DNA from: Streptomyces sp. man185
Lineage (GTDB): Bacteria > Actinomycetota > Actinomycetes > Streptomycetales > Streptomycetaceae
DNA: 64,000 nucleotides
Direction: 5' to 3'
NCBI GenBank assembly: GCA_002551355.1
Contig: NTHE01000007.1
Coordinates: forward strand, 62,976 to 126,975
The translations under genes and the position numbers were made by a program. The notes under the pieces are model-generated. The model was not told the origin of the DNA and did no database searches. It saw only the letters and a list, made by a program, of their open reading frames with translations. Below, piece by piece: positions 45,403 through 54,412 of this stretch (within the stretch, counting starts at the first letter, position 1; each line of letters opens with the position of its first letter).

Positions 45403-45693
45403 TCAGTGGATCTCGGGACGGAGGACCTTGGTCCGGAGGACCGACTCGTTCAGGTTCATCTGGCGGTCGAGCTCCTTGACGACCGCAGGCTCGGCCTGCA
45501 GGTCGATGACCGAGTAGATGCCCTCGGGCTTCTTCTTGATCTCGTAGGCGAGCCGACGACGGCCCCAGGTGTCGACCTTCTCCACCTTTCCGTCGCCCTC
45601 ACGGACGACGGAGAGGAAGTTCTCGATCAGCGGGGAGACTGCTCGCTCCTCGAGATCGGGGTCGAGGATGACCATCACCTCGTAGTGACGCAT
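45403..45693 (-). CDS. rpsF: 30S ribosomal protein bS6
   Basis: 96 aa. [19 protein letters not shown] and the [20 protein letters not shown] segment are the bS6 hallmarks. The ATG at 45693 has a near-perfect AAGGAGGTGG ribosome site; the open frame upstream is leader. It is the first gene of the operon with ssb, rpsR and rplI, 74 bases before ssb. Confidence 0.98.
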   Translation of the reverse strand: MRHYEVMVILDPDLEERAVSPLIENFLSVVREGDGKVEKVDTWGRRRLAYEIKKKPEGIYSVIDLQAEPAVVKELDRQMNLNESVLRTKVLRPEIH

Positions 45694-46026
45694 GTGGAAC
45701 CCACCTCCTTTGGACTCAGCGGCCACGGTCGTTCCGTGGCAGGAGGGTCGTGATGCGTGATGCAACGGTGTCCCCGAGGAGAACACCCGGCACTGACAAT
45801 CAGCTCCCGAACGATCCCGGTGACGGGGGTTCGGGGAGAGGCTCGCCGTGCTGGCCTGGGCAGACACCGGTGCAGACCGTACAGACTACCCGTAGACCGG
45901 CTTCCGGTTGAAATCAGGAGCTCAGAGGGCACAATCGAGACAGATGCAGTGTGAGAGGCGCTACACCCGCCGTGGTGCGGGAGGCGCTGGATTCACCCGC
46001 CCATCCGTCCGGCCAGGAGGTACTCC
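45694..46026. other. Leader and divergent promoter region of rpsF
   Basis: A 333-base gap between rpsF and the small membrane protein gene. The leftward rpsF leader contains the hairpin at 45722-45740. The remaining part would hold the two promoters. I see no other gene; a 65-codon frame at 45757-45954 has no ribosome site. Confidence 0.45.
45722..45740 (-). promoter_or_regulatory. Hairpin in the rpsF leader
   Basis: GCCACGG at 45722-45728 pairs with CCGTGGC at 45734-45740 across a 5-base loop, about 30 bases before the rpsF start and next to its ribosome site. In many bacteria the S6:S18 complex binds an rpsF leader hairpin with a CCG element to repress the operon. Whether this is that motif is not settled by eye. 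Confidence 0.4.
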
Positions 46027-46368
46027 ATGGCACAGACCATCCGCCCCGCAGGCTCCCGGTCTCCCGCCGGCCGCCGCGCCACCGGTTCGCTCTTCGCGAC
46101 GGACGGCAGGCCGCATCCCGTCCAGGACGTCCTGATGGTGGTGACCGGGGTGCTCGGCATCCTCGCGTTCGTCACGGCGATGTTCCACCATCTGCACCTG
46201 ATCAGCTCCTGGGCAGGGCTCATCGGGATCCTGACCGGCGCCTACGGCCAGTACATCTCAAGGACCACCTGGGAGAGGTTCGGCCTGATCATGGGGCTTG
46301 GGGCCTCCGCGGTCGGCTTCTATCTCGGCATGGCCCACGGCGGCCTGTTCGGCGGCGTGATCACCTGA
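46027..46368 (+). CDS. Hypothetical membrane protein
   Basis: 113 aa with three or four transmembrane segments after a basic, Arg-rich N-terminus of about 30 residues. The segments are DVLMVVTGVLGILAFVTAMF, AGLIGILTGAYGQYI and LIMGLGASAVGFYLGM. The ATG at 46027 has a perfect AGGAGGT site 5 bases upstream, so it is a real gene. It is kept next to rpsF and femX in streptomycetes. The function is unknown. Confidence 0.87.
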   Translation: MAQTIRPAGSRSPAGRRATGSLFATDGRPHPVQDVLMVVTGVLGILAFVTAMFHHLHLISSWAGLIGILTGAYGQYISRTTWERFGLIMGLGASAVGFYLGMAHGGLFGGVIT

Positions 46369-46540
46369 CCGGAGCACCGGCCGGAGCACGGGCCGGAGCG
46401 GGCACTCGGGCGCCCGCACCGGCCCGTGTCGCGTTCCGTCACCCCGGGGCCAGGCCGGGCGCCCCTCGGTCACAGTAGGCTTCGGCGCGAGAGCCGGAGC
46501 CCCTGACCGATGGGGACACACCTGCCGAGGAGCGCCCCGC

Positions 46541-47659
46541 ATGAGCCTGACCCTGAGGACCATCAGCCGAGAGCAGCATCTGGCATACATCCAGAGCCTG
46601 CCCTCGGCCAGTCACTGCCAGGTCCCGGCGTGGGCTGATGTGAAGACCGAATGGCGCTCGGAGAACCTGGGCTGGTTCGACAAGAACGGCGAGATCGTCG
46701 GCGCCGGCCTCGTCCTGTACCGCCAGCTGCCCAAGATCAAGCGCTACCTGGCGTACCTCCCCGAGGGCCCGGTCATCAACTGGTACGCGCCGAACCTGGA
46801 CGACTGGCTGCAGCCGATGCTCGCCCACCTCAAGCAGCAGGGCGCCTTCTCCGTGAAGATGGGCCCGCCGGTGGTCATCCGCCGCTGGGACTCCGCGGCC
46901 ATCAAGTCCGGCATCCAGGACCCGGACGTGAAGCGCCTGCGCGACGTCGAGGCCACGCACATCGAGCCGCGCGCCTTCGAGGTGGCGGACCGGCTGCGGA
47001 AGATGGGCTGGCAGCAGGGCGAGGACGGCGGCGCCGGATTCGGTGACGTACAGCCCCGCTACGTCTTCCAGGTGCCGCTGGCCAACCGTTCCCTGGAGGA
47101 CGTCCTCAAGGGCTTCAACCAGCTGTGGCGCCGCAACATCAAGAAGGCCGACAAGGCCGGCGTCGAGGTCGTCCAGGGCGGCTACGAGGACCTCGCCGAG
47201 TGGCAGCGGCTCTACGAGATCACCGCCGTGCGCGACCACTTCCGGCCGCGCCCGCTCTCGTACTTCCAGCGCATGTGGACCGTCCTCAACTCCGAGGACC
47301 CCAACCGGATGCGGCTCTACTTCGCCCGGCACAACGGCGTGAACCTCTCCGCGGCCACGATGCTCGTCGTCGGCGGACACGTCTGGTACTCGTACGGCGC
47401 CTCCGACAACATCGGACGCGAGGTCCGGCCGTCGAACGCCATGCAGTGGCGCATGCTGCGCGACAGCTACGCGATGGGCGCGACCGTCTACGACCTGCGC
47501 GGCATCAGCGACTCGCTGGACGAGACCGACCACCTCTTCGGCCTGATCCAGTTCAAGGTCGGCACCGGTGGCGAGGCCGTCGAGTACGTCGGCGAGTGGG
47601 ACTTCCCGCTCAACAAGCTGCTCCACAAGGCGCTCGACATGTATATGTCGCGCCGCTGA
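46541..47659 (+). CDS. femX: FemX-like peptidyltransferase, peptidoglycan cross-bridge enzyme
   Basis: 372 aa of the FemABX family, built from two GNAT-like folds with a helical arm. Family blocks include WADVKTEW, YLPEGPVINWY, SLEDVLKGFNQLWRRNIKKADKAG and the C-terminal ISDSLDETDHLFGLIQFK. These enzymes use charged tRNA to add amino acids to the stem peptide of lipid II; in S. coelicolor the gene at this place adds the first Gly to Lipid II and is needed for viability. Direct evidence here is family resemblance and the neighbouring cell-wall genes. A racemase-like gene follows 78 bases later. Confidence 0.92.
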   Translation: MSLTLRTISREQHLAYIQSLPSASHCQVPAWADVKTEWRSENLGWFDKNGEIVGAGLVLYRQLPKIKRYLAYLPEGPVINWYAPNLDDWLQPMLAHLKQQGAFSVKMGPPVVIRRWDSAAIKSGIQDPDVKRLRDVEATHIEPRAFEVADRLRKMGWQQGEDGGAGFGDVQPRYVFQVPLANRSLEDVLKGFNQLWRRNIKKADKAGVEVVQGGYEDLAEWQRLYEITAVRDHFRPRPLSYFQRMWTVLNSEDPNRMRLYFARHNGVNLSAATMLVVGGHVWYSYGASDNIGREVRPSNAMQWRMLRDSYAMGATVYDLRGISDSLDETDHLFGLIQFKVGTGGEAVEYVGEWDFPLNKLLHKALDMYMSRR

Positions 47660-47737
47660 CCGGCTTCAGTCACCCATCTCCGCACACCCCGTTCGCTCCT
47701 GATTCACCGCAGCCACCAGAAAGGTTCCGGGCCGGCC

Positions 47738-48769
47738 ATGGCGCTCTCCCTCTACGTCGACACCGCGCGCTGGCGGGCGCACCAGAAGTCCGTGATCGAC
47801 CAGTTCCCCGGTCTCGTACCCGTCTGCAAGGGCAACGGCTACGGCTTCGGCCATGAGCGCCTCGCCGACGAGACGATCCGCTTCGGGTCCGACACCCTCG
47901 CCGTCGGGACGACCTACGAGGCGGCCCGGATCAAGGACTGGTTCAGCGGCGACCTGCTCGTCCTGACCCCGTTCCGGCGTGGTGAGGAGCCCGTGCCGCT
48001 GCCCGACCGCGTCATCCGGTCCGTCTCCTCCGTCGACGGGGTGCACGCCCTGGTGGGCGCCCGGGTCGTCATCGAGTGCATGAGCTCGATGAAGCGCCAC
48101 GGCGTCAAGGAGGAGGAGCTCGGGCAGCTGCACGCGGCGATCGAGGACGTACGGCTCGAAGGCTTCGCCCTGCACCTGCCGCTGGACCGCACCGACGGCT
48201 CCGACGCCGTCGAGGAGGTCATCGGCTGGATGGACCGGCTGCGCGCGGCCCGGCTGCCGCTGCACACCATGTTCGTCAGCCATCTGCGCGCCGAGGAGCT
48301 GGCCCGGCTCCAGCAGCAGTTCCCGCAGACCCGCTTCCGCGCCCGGATCGGCACCCGGCTCTGGCTCGGCGACCACGAGGCCACCGAGTACCGGGGGGCC
48401 GTCCTGGACGTCACCCCCGTCGTCAAGGGTGACCGGTTCGGCTACCGCCAGCAGAAGGCCGCGTCCGACGGCTGGCTGGTCGTCGTGGCCGGCGGTACGT
48501 CGCACGGGGTCGGCCTGGAGGCTCCCAAGGCGCTGCACGGGGTGATGCCGAGGGCCAAGGGCGTCGCCCGCGCGGGCCTGGCCACGGTCAACCGCAACCT
48601 GTCGCCGTTCGTCTGGGCGGGCAAGCAGCGGTGGTTCGCCGAGCCGCCGCACATGCAGGTGTCGATCCTGTTCGTGCCCTCGGACGCCCAGGAGCCGCGG
48701 GTCGGTGACGAGCTGGTCGCCCATCTGCGCCACACGACCACCCAGTACGACCGGCTCGTCGACCGCTGA
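47738..48769 (+). CDS. Alanine racemase-like PLP protein
   Basis: 343 aa with the fold-type III PLP barrel of alanine racemase. VPVCKGNGYGFGHE contains Lys31, the expected Schiff-base lysine. It is shorter than true alanine racemases (about 370-390 aa), and the C-terminal region lacks the usual GVSYG-type tyrosine segment, having GDRFGYRQQ instead, so activity should not be assumed to be alanine racemisation. It is in the same direction and 78 bases after the femX-like gene, suggesting a joint role in cell-wall precursor metabolism. The ATG at 47738 is preceded by GAAAGG. Confidence 0.85.
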   Translation: MALSLYVDTARWRAHQKSVIDQFPGLVPVCKGNGYGFGHERLADETIRFGSDTLAVGTTYEAARIKDWFSGDLLVLTPFRRGEEPVPLPDRVIRSVSSVDGVHALVGARVVIECMSSMKRHGVKEEELGQLHAAIEDVRLEGFALHLPLDRTDGSDAVEEVIGWMDRLRAARLPLHTMFVSHLRAEELARLQQQFPQTRFRARIGTRLWLGDHEATEYRGAVLDVTPVVKGDRFGYRQQKAASDGWLVVVAGGTSHGVGLEAPKALHGVMPRAKGVARAGLATVNRNLSPFVWAGKQRWFAEPPHMQVSILFVPSDAQEPRVGDELVAHLRHTTTQYDRLVDR

Positions 48770-48774
48770 GCCGC

Positions 48775-48790
48775 CCGCCCTGAAGGGCGG
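48775..48790. terminator. Short hairpin between convergent genes
   Basis: CCGCCC at 48775-48780 and GGGCGG at 48785-48790 around TGAA, just after the racemase-like gene and before the GT87 gene end. Confidence 0.5.
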
Positions 48791-48797
48791 CCCCGGC

Positions 48798-50303
48798 TCA
48801 GGCGTCCCGGGTGGGCGTCGCGCCCCATTCCACCTGAGGTCCCGTGACCGTCCGAGCCGTGTGCCCGGACGGGCGGGCCTCGGGCGCGAGCACGAACGCG
48901 TCCGGAGCTCCGTCGAGCACGCCGCCCGACGGGTCGTCCGACCCGTCCCCGCGCACCGGGTCCTTCTCCGGCAGGAGGATGTCCCGGACGATCAGCGCGC
49001 ACAGGTACAGCGTGCCCAGCAGGTGCAGGGCGATCGCGACCTGGTAGCCCTCCTGCGGCAGCCCCTGGTTCTTGTCCCCGCCGCTGGTGTAGGCGAGGTA
49101 GGACCAGATCCCGAGGAAGTACATGACCTCGCAGGCCTGCCAGATGAGGAAGTCGCGCCAGCGCGGGCGGGCCAGGACGGCCAGCGGGATCAGCCAGAGC
49201 ACGTACTGGGGTGAGTAGACCTTGTTCGTGAGGATGAACGCGGCCACCACCAGGAACGCCAGTTGGGCGAAGCGTGGCCTGCGGGCCGCGGTCAGCGCCA
49301 GGCCGGCGATACCCGCGCAGAAGACGACCATCAGGACGACCGATGCGGTGTTGACCGTCTCCACGTCGATGGGCTTGCCGGTGCGCTGCGTGATGATCAG
49401 CCAGAACGAGCCGAAGTCGATGGGCCGCTCCTGGCTGAAGGTGTAGAACTTCCGCCACCCCTCGGGGGCGAAGACCATCACCGGCAGGTTCACCACCAGC
49501 CAGGCCCCGCCCGCGCCCAGCAGCGCCGTACCGAACTCGCGCCACCGGCCCGCCCGCCAGCAGAGCACCAGGAGTGGGCCGAGCAGCAGGACGGGATAGA
49601 GCTTGGCGGCCGTGGCCAGGCCGATGAGGACCCCGAACGCGAGCACCCGCCCCCGGGACCACATGAGCATTGCCGCGGCCGTCAGGGCGACGGCCAGCAG
49701 ATCCCAGTTGATGGTCGCGGTGAGGACGAATGCGGGCGCCAGCGCGACCAGGAGACCGTCCCAGGGGCGACGCCGGTGCGTACGGACGGTGCACACGGCG
49801 ATGACCACCGCGCAGATCATCAGCATGCCCGCGTTGACCATCCAGTACATCTGCTCGCGCTGCTGGATGGGGTCGCTGTCGGGCGTCAGCGTCAGCCAGG
49901 CCGCCACCTGCATGAACACCCCGGTCAGCACGGGGTACTCCAGGTACTGCATATCGCCGCTCAGCCGGTCGAAGTACGGCACGAGGCCGTCGGCGAACCC
50001 GCGTCCCAGAAAGAGGTGCGGAATGTCGGAGTAGCAGGCGTGCGTGTACTGCGACGTGGCGCCGCGGAACCAGGCCCATTCGTAGCAGGGGATCTTCTGC
50101 ACCATGCCGAGGGCGAACATGCCGATCATGACCAGCGCGACGACGCGCACGGGTGTGAGCGGGCCGTCCCCGAGCCGCGCCCAGCGTCCCACCCGGCCGC
50201 CGAACAGCTCGCTGCCGGCCGCCGCGACCTCGTCCCTCTCGGTGGGCCGCACGACGGGCCGTTCCTGGTGCACGCTCGTGTCTTCTGCGCTGGGGCTTGG
50301 CAT
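48798..50303 (-). CDS. GT87-family polyprenol-phosphate-dependent glycosyltransferase, membrane
   Basis: 501 aa with about ten to twelve transmembrane helices, the GT-C fold pattern. Recognisable segments include YFDRLSGDMQYLEYPVLTGVFMQ, GLATAAKLYPVLLLGPLLV, and NKVYSPQYVLWLIPLAVL. Members of this family in mycobacteria are mannosyl- or arabinosyl-transferases using decaprenyl-phosphate sugars; the M. tuberculosis relative in the same position is Rv0051. Cytoplasmic acidic tails are seen at both ends. I start it at the ATG at 50303 (MPSPSAED); an ATG three codons upstream is also possible. Confidence 0.85.
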   Translation of the reverse strand: MPSPSAEDTSVHQERPVVRPTERDEVAAAGSELFGGRVGRWARLGDGPLTPVRVVALVMIGMFALGMVQKIPCYEWAWFRGATSQYTHACYSDIPHLFLGRGFADGLVPYFDRLSGDMQYLEYPVLTGVFMQVAAWLTLTPDSDPIQQREQMYWMVNAGMLMICAVVIAVCTVRTHRRRPWDGLLVALAPAFVLTATINWDLLAVALTAAAMLMWSRGRVLAFGVLIGLATAAKLYPVLLLGPLLVLCWRAGRWREFGTALLGAGGAWLVVNLPVMVFAPEGWRKFYTFSQERPIDFGSFWLIITQRTGKPIDVETVNTASVVLMVVFCAGIAGLALTAARRPRFAQLAFLVVAAFILTNKVYSPQYVLWLIPLAVLARPRWRDFLIWQACEVMYFLGIWSYLAYTSGGDKNQGLPQEGYQVAIALHLLGTLYLCALIVRDILLPEKDPVRGDGSDDPSGGVLDGAPDAFVLAPEARPSGHTARTVTGPQVEWGATPTRDA

Positions 50304-50398
50304 GCCGCACATCCTGCCGTACGGGGCTGTGCCCGGGGCAAGGACCGCCCGGGGGACACGGCAGAGAGGCCAGGACTCCGCATCTCGCGTGGAACATG

Positions 50399-50438
50399 GC
50401 GAGGGCCGCCGTACCCGGGTGGGTACGGCGGCCCTCGC
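50399..50438. terminator. Terminator after the PBP gene
   Basis: Perfect 18-base inverted repeat (50399-50416 and 50421-50438) with the loop GGGT, 44 bases beyond the PBP stop. Confidence 0.88.
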
Positions 50439-50482
50439 GGCTGTGCGCGTCCGGCCCGTGAGGGTCCCGGCCGGCGGCACGG

Positions 50483-53245
50483 CTATCCGGAGTTGCCCCA
50501 GATGGAGCCGGTTCCGCCCGGGTTGCCGTTGGCTCCCTGGGCGCCGCCGTTGTCGGTGCCGTCGGTCGTTCCGGTGTTGTCGCCACCACCGTCGGCTCCG
50601 GTGTTGTCGCCGCCTCCGCCGTCGGCCCCGGCGTTCTCGCCTCCGCCGTCGGCCCCGGCGTTCGCGCCGCCGTTGGCCTCCTCGCAGTTCGGGTCGAAGA
50701 TGCCGCAGGTTTCGGTCGGCGTCGGCGTCGGGCTCGGGGTGGTCGGCGTCGGGGACGGAGTGGGCGTCGTCGGGTCGTCGGAGGGCGTCTCGGAAGGCGT
50801 GGGACTGGGCGTCGGGCTGGGGCTGACCGCGCCGCCGCCCCACACGACATCGCCCGGGTCCTGCGGCTTCGGGAAGGCGATGGCCTTCTTGCCCTTCATC
50901 GCCCCGGTCATGTAGTCGTGCCAGATGGAGGCCGGGAACGAGTTTCCGTGGATCTTCTCCTCACCACCCGTCCCGAACATCTCCTCGAACTTGCGCGTCT
51001 TGTTCGTCTCATCGTCGTCGAGGCGGAACATGCTGATGGCGGTCGAGATCTGCGGCGTGTACCCGACGAACCATGCGGACCGGTTGCCGTCGGTCGTACC
51101 GGTCTTGCCCGCGGCCTGCCGGCCCTCCAGCTTGGCGGGTTCGCCCGTCCCGTTCTCCACGACGTTCTTCAGCACGTCCGTGACGTTGTCGGCGATCATC
51201 GGGCTGAAGGCGCGCTTGGACTTCTTCTTGTGCTGGAAGACGGGCACGCCCCTCTCCTTCACCTCCGTCACGGAGTAGGTGTCGTTCTGCTGGCCACTCG
51301 TGGCGAAGGTGGCGTAGGAGCCCGCCATGCGGATGGCGCTGGGCGACGAGGTGCCGATGGAGAACGAGGGAACGGTCGCGTCCGCCATGAAGGTGTCGTC
51401 CTTCAGACCGGAGGCGACGGCGACGTCCTTGACCTTGTCCGTCCCGACATCCATGCCGAGCTGCACGAACGGGGAGTTGGCCGACTTCTCCATGGCCGTC
51501 CGCAGGTCGATCTCACCGTAGTCGTAGTTGCCGTCGTTGGTCTGGCGCCATTCCTCGTCGTCCTCGTTGAGCCAGATCTTGCCCGTGTAGTCCCTGATTC
51601 GCAGGCCGTCGTCGCCGTTGTAGATGCTCTTCGGCGAGACCTGGGTGCGCTGGGACTCGCTCTGCTCCGGCGGGCCGGAGGGATCGCGCACGCCGTACTG
51701 CATGGCCGCCGCCAGCACGAAGGGCTTCCACGTCGAACCGACCTGGGCACCCGTGGCGTCAGCGTTGTTCGTGAAGTGCGTGGTGGCGTCCTGACCGCCG
51801 TACGTGGCGATGATGGCGCCGGTCTTCGCGTCCACGGAAGCACCGCCGAACTCGACGTGGGTGTCCGTCTTGGGGCGCTCCTTGGGCCGGATCTTGGCCT
51901 TGTAGACCTTCTTCACGGCTGCTTCGAGCTGTTCCACCCGCTTCTTCTGGAAGGTGGTGTGGATCTCGAAGCCACCCAGTTCGAGGTCCTTGGCGGTGAT
52001 GCCCTTGTCGTTGTTGGCGAGGAAGTACTTCTTGGAGAGCTCCACCAGGTAGCCGGTCTGGCCGCCCAGCTTGGCGTCCTTCTTCGGCGGCAGCGGGTCC
52101 GGGAACTTCGTGTACTTGGCGCGGTCCGCCTGCGTCATCCGCCCGTCCTTGACCTGCTCGTCAAGGATCCACTCCCAACGCTCCTTGGCCCGCTTGGTGT
52201 TCTTCTCCGGGGTCGCATTGGTCTTGTCGATGTCGGTGGCGCCGGCGGGGTCGTAGTAACTCGCACCCTTGAGCAGGGTGGCCAGGAAGGCGCACTCGCT
52301 CGCGTTCAGCTCGTCGGCGTCCTTGTTGTAATAGGTGCGGGCTGCCGCCTGCAGCCCGGAGGCCCCACGTCCGTAGTACGAGACGTTGAGGTAGCCCTCC
52401 ATCACCTCTTCCTTCTTCATCTCGCCGCCGACCTTGAGCGTGATGAAGAGCTCCTGGAACTTCCGCTTGAGCGTCTGGTCCTGGCTGAGCATGGAGTTCT
52501 TCACGTACTGCTGGGTGATGGTCGACCCGCCCTGGGTCTCACCACCCGTGGCCATGTTGAAGAACGCGCGCCCAATGCCCACCGGGTCGATGCCGCGGTC
52601 CGAGTTGAAGCTCTTGTTCTCGGCGGAGATCACGGCGTTGCGCATCTCCACCGGGATCTGCTCGTAGTTGAGCTCCTGGCGGTTGACCGCGCCACCGGTC
52701 GCGACCATCTGCGAGCCGTCGGCCCAGTAGTAGACGTTGTTCTGCGCCTTGGCAGCCTTGTTGATGTCCGGCGGTACCACCAGGGCGTAGGCGATGCCTC
52801 CGATACCCATCAGCACGCCGAGGAACCCCAGACAGAGCCCCGATACCAGCTTCCACGAGGGCACCCAGCGACGGAACCCGTACTTGCCGTAGCGCGGGTA
52901 GTCGATCATCCGCTTCTTGCCGGGGCCACCGCTGTCGCGCCCTTGGCCCCCCGGGCCGTCGGAACCTCCGCCGCCACCGCGGCGTCGGCCACCGCCGCCC
53001 GCGCCGTGGCCCCCGGCGTCTGCGCCCCGGCGCCTGCCGCCCTTCTGGGCAGCGCGGCGGGCCTCGGCGCGGCTGCCGTACTGAGGCTGCTCGCCGTACG
53101 ACTCGGACGGCGATTCGGAGGGTGATGACGAAGTGTCTCTGCGTGACGGGACTGCTCGGCGTCCGGTCGACTGCTGGGCGGCTCGTCTGGCCGCGGCACG
53201 CCCGCCACCTTGTGGCTGCGGCGTTTTGCGACGGTGCTCGCTCAT
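50483..53245 (-). CDS. Class A penicillin-binding protein (transglycosylase/transpeptidase)
   Basis: 920 aa bifunctional peptidoglycan synthase. Residues 1-130 are a cytoplasmic Arg/Gly/Ser-rich tail, with a transmembrane anchor at about 133-156. The transglycosylase domain has AENKSF with Glu209 as candidate catalytic residue (EDRxF in most relatives) and QGGSTITQQ at 238-246. The transpeptidase has STWK with Ser504 and Lys507, SAN at 588-590 and KTG at 714-716. After about 790 come a Pro/Thr/Ser linker and a glycine- and aspartate-rich tail with imperfect repeats. It corresponds to ponA1 of mycobacteria by position. It is divergent from the PadR gene. Confidence 0.95.
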   Translation of the reverse strand: MSEHRRKTPQPQGGGRAAARRAAQQSTGRRAVPSRRDTSSSPSESPSESYGEQPQYGSRAEARRAAQKGGRRRGADAGGHGAGGGGRRRGGGGGSDGPGGQGRDSGGPGKKRMIDYPRYGKYGFRRWVPSWKLVSGLCLGFLGVLMGIGGIAYALVVPPDINKAAKAQNNVYYWADGSQMVATGGAVNRQELNYEQIPVEMRNAVISAENKSFNSDRGIDPVGIGRAFFNMATGGETQGGSTITQQYVKNSMLSQDQTLKRKFQELFITLKVGGEMKKEEVMEGYLNVSYYGRGASGLQAAARTYYNKDADELNASECAFLATLLKGASYYDPAGATDIDKTNATPEKNTKRAKERWEWILDEQVKDGRMTQADRAKYTKFPDPLPPKKDAKLGGQTGYLVELSKKYFLANNDKGITAKDLELGGFEIHTTFQKKRVEQLEAAVKKVYKAKIRPKERPKTDTHVEFGGASVDAKTGAIIATYGGQDATTHFTNNADATGAQVGSTWKPFVLAAAMQYGVRDPSGPPEQSESQRTQVSPKSIYNGDDGLRIRDYTGKIWLNEDDEEWRQTNDGNYDYGEIDLRTAMEKSANSPFVQLGMDVGTDKVKDVAVASGLKDDTFMADATVPSFSIGTSSPSAIRMAGSYATFATSGQQNDTYSVTEVKERGVPVFQHKKKSKRAFSPMIADNVTDVLKNVVENGTGEPAKLEGRQAAGKTGTTDGNRSAWFVGYTPQISTAISMFRLDDDETNKTRKFEEMFGTGGEEKIHGNSFPASIWHDYMTGAMKGKKAIAFPKPQDPGDVVWGGGAVSPSPTPSPTPSETPSDDPTTPTPSPTPTTPSPTPTPTETCGIFDPNCEEANGGANAGADGGGENAGADGGGGDNTGADGGGDNTGTTDGTDNGGAQGANGNPGGTGSIWGNSG

Positions 53246-53519
53246 GGAACGACTACTCCTCGGGCAGGCGAGAGCGCCTGGAAGCGGCAGTTGAGATCCG
53301 GTCCCCCCGAATTACGGACAAGCCACTGCGGAAGGCTCATCCGCAGTACATCCGGCAGTCCGCGATGACTGACGCGCGAAAGGGCCTCGCGGTTCCCGGT
53401 GGTCTGCATGCCGCACAGACTACGCACGGTCAAAACCCGCCTAGGGCCGAACTTCACCCCAAACAACGCAAGTCGAACCCTGGGAATTGCCGATGTGACG
53501 CCGTTCACGAAGGTCACCC

Positions 53520-53578
53520 TTGTCGAACAGGACGGACCGATCTATCGTGCTGATGTATCGAGTCGATACATCAGCACG
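53520..53578 (+). promoter_or_regulatory. padR promoter with a 33-base palindromic operator
   Basis: A vegetative-type promoter, TTGTCG (53520-53525) and TATCGT (53543-53548) with 17-base spacing, is overlapped by a perfect palindrome with 16-base arms (53546-53561 and 53563-53578) around a central G. The core contains ATGTAT and ATACAT, the half sites used by PadR proteins. Covering the -10 and the start of transcription is the geometry of a repressor site. It lies in a 400-base gap (53246-53645) that also holds the PBP promoter; nothing else is seen there. Confidence 0.8.
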
Positions 53579-53645
53579 GCATAAGTACGCGGGTGACACC
53601 GGCGGACCGTGCCGACAGAAGCAGCGGGAGAAGGAGGAGGCACCG

Positions 53646-54353
53646 GTGAGCCGACGCTCCGGCATCCTCGAGTTCGCCGTTCTCGGCCTGCTCCGCGAAT
53701 CGCCGATGCACGGCTATGAGCTGCGCAAACGCCTCAACACCTCCCTGGGGATCTTTCGTGCGTTCAGCTACGGAACCCTCTACCCCTGCCTCAAGACGCT
53801 GGTCGCCAGCGGCTGGTTGATCGAGGAGCCCGCCGGGGACCCGGCGGACACCGCGCCGGTCACCGGACGCTCGCCCGCTTCCTCGTCCTCACTGACAGGA
53901 CGCCGGGCGAAGATCGTCTACCGGTTGACGGCAGAAGGTAAGGAGCACTTCGAGGAGCTGCTGTCGCACACCGGTCCGGATGCCTGGGAGGACGAGCACT
54001 TCGCAGCGCGCTTCGCCTTCTTCGGCCAGACCGAACGCGATGTGCGGATGCGGGTCCTGGAAGGCCGGCGCAGTCGGCTGGAGGAGCGCCTGGAGAAGAT
54101 GCGCGCCTCTCTCGCCCGCACCCGCGAACGACTCGACGACTACACACTTGAGCTGCAGCGACACGGCATGGAGTCCGTGGAGCGCGAAGTGCGCTGGCTG
54201 AACGAGCTCATCGAGAGCGAGCGATCGGGACGGGATCGGCGACGATCCTCGCCCGAGGGCTCTGCTCAGCAGGACACACCTGGAGAGACGGGCGGCCTGC
54301 CCCGGCATCGGGACAACACCCCGCCGGATCCGTCCGACGACACCGCCAAGTGA
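53646..54353 (+). CDS. PadR family transcriptional regulator
   Basis: 235 aa. The N-terminal winged helix begins [24 protein letters not shown] and continues [20 protein letters not shown], the defining PadR region, with an unusually Ser/Pro/Ala-rich insertion around 80-95 before [14 protein letters not shown] coiled-coil C-terminal domain (about 120-200) gives dimerisation. The GTG at 53646 follows GGAGGAGG. A 33-base palindrome on its own promoter points to self-repression. It is 60 bases before the inositol-phosphate synthase gene and probably controls it too; the same pair occurs in mycobacteria (Rv0047c-ino1). Confidence 0.93.
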   Translation: MSRRSGILEFAVLGLLRESPMHGYELRKRLNTSLGIFRAFSYGTLYPCLKTLVASGWLIEEPAGDPADTAPVTGRSPASSSSLTGRRAKIVYRLTAEGKEHFEELLSHTGPDAWEDEHFAARFAFFGQTERDVRMRVLEGRRSRLEERLEKMRASLARTRERLDDYTLELQRHGMESVEREVRWLNELIESERSGRDRRRSSPEGSAQQDTPGETGGLPRHRDNTPPDPSDDTAK

Positions 54354-54412
54354 AGTCATCGCACTCCGCGGCGACTTCATCGGAAACACCGATTACACAG
54401 GGAGCAACCGGA

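Noticed and set aside
45757..45954. 65-codon frame in the rpsF leader
   Set aside because: No ribosome site, opposite to the rpsF leader, composition not gene-like.
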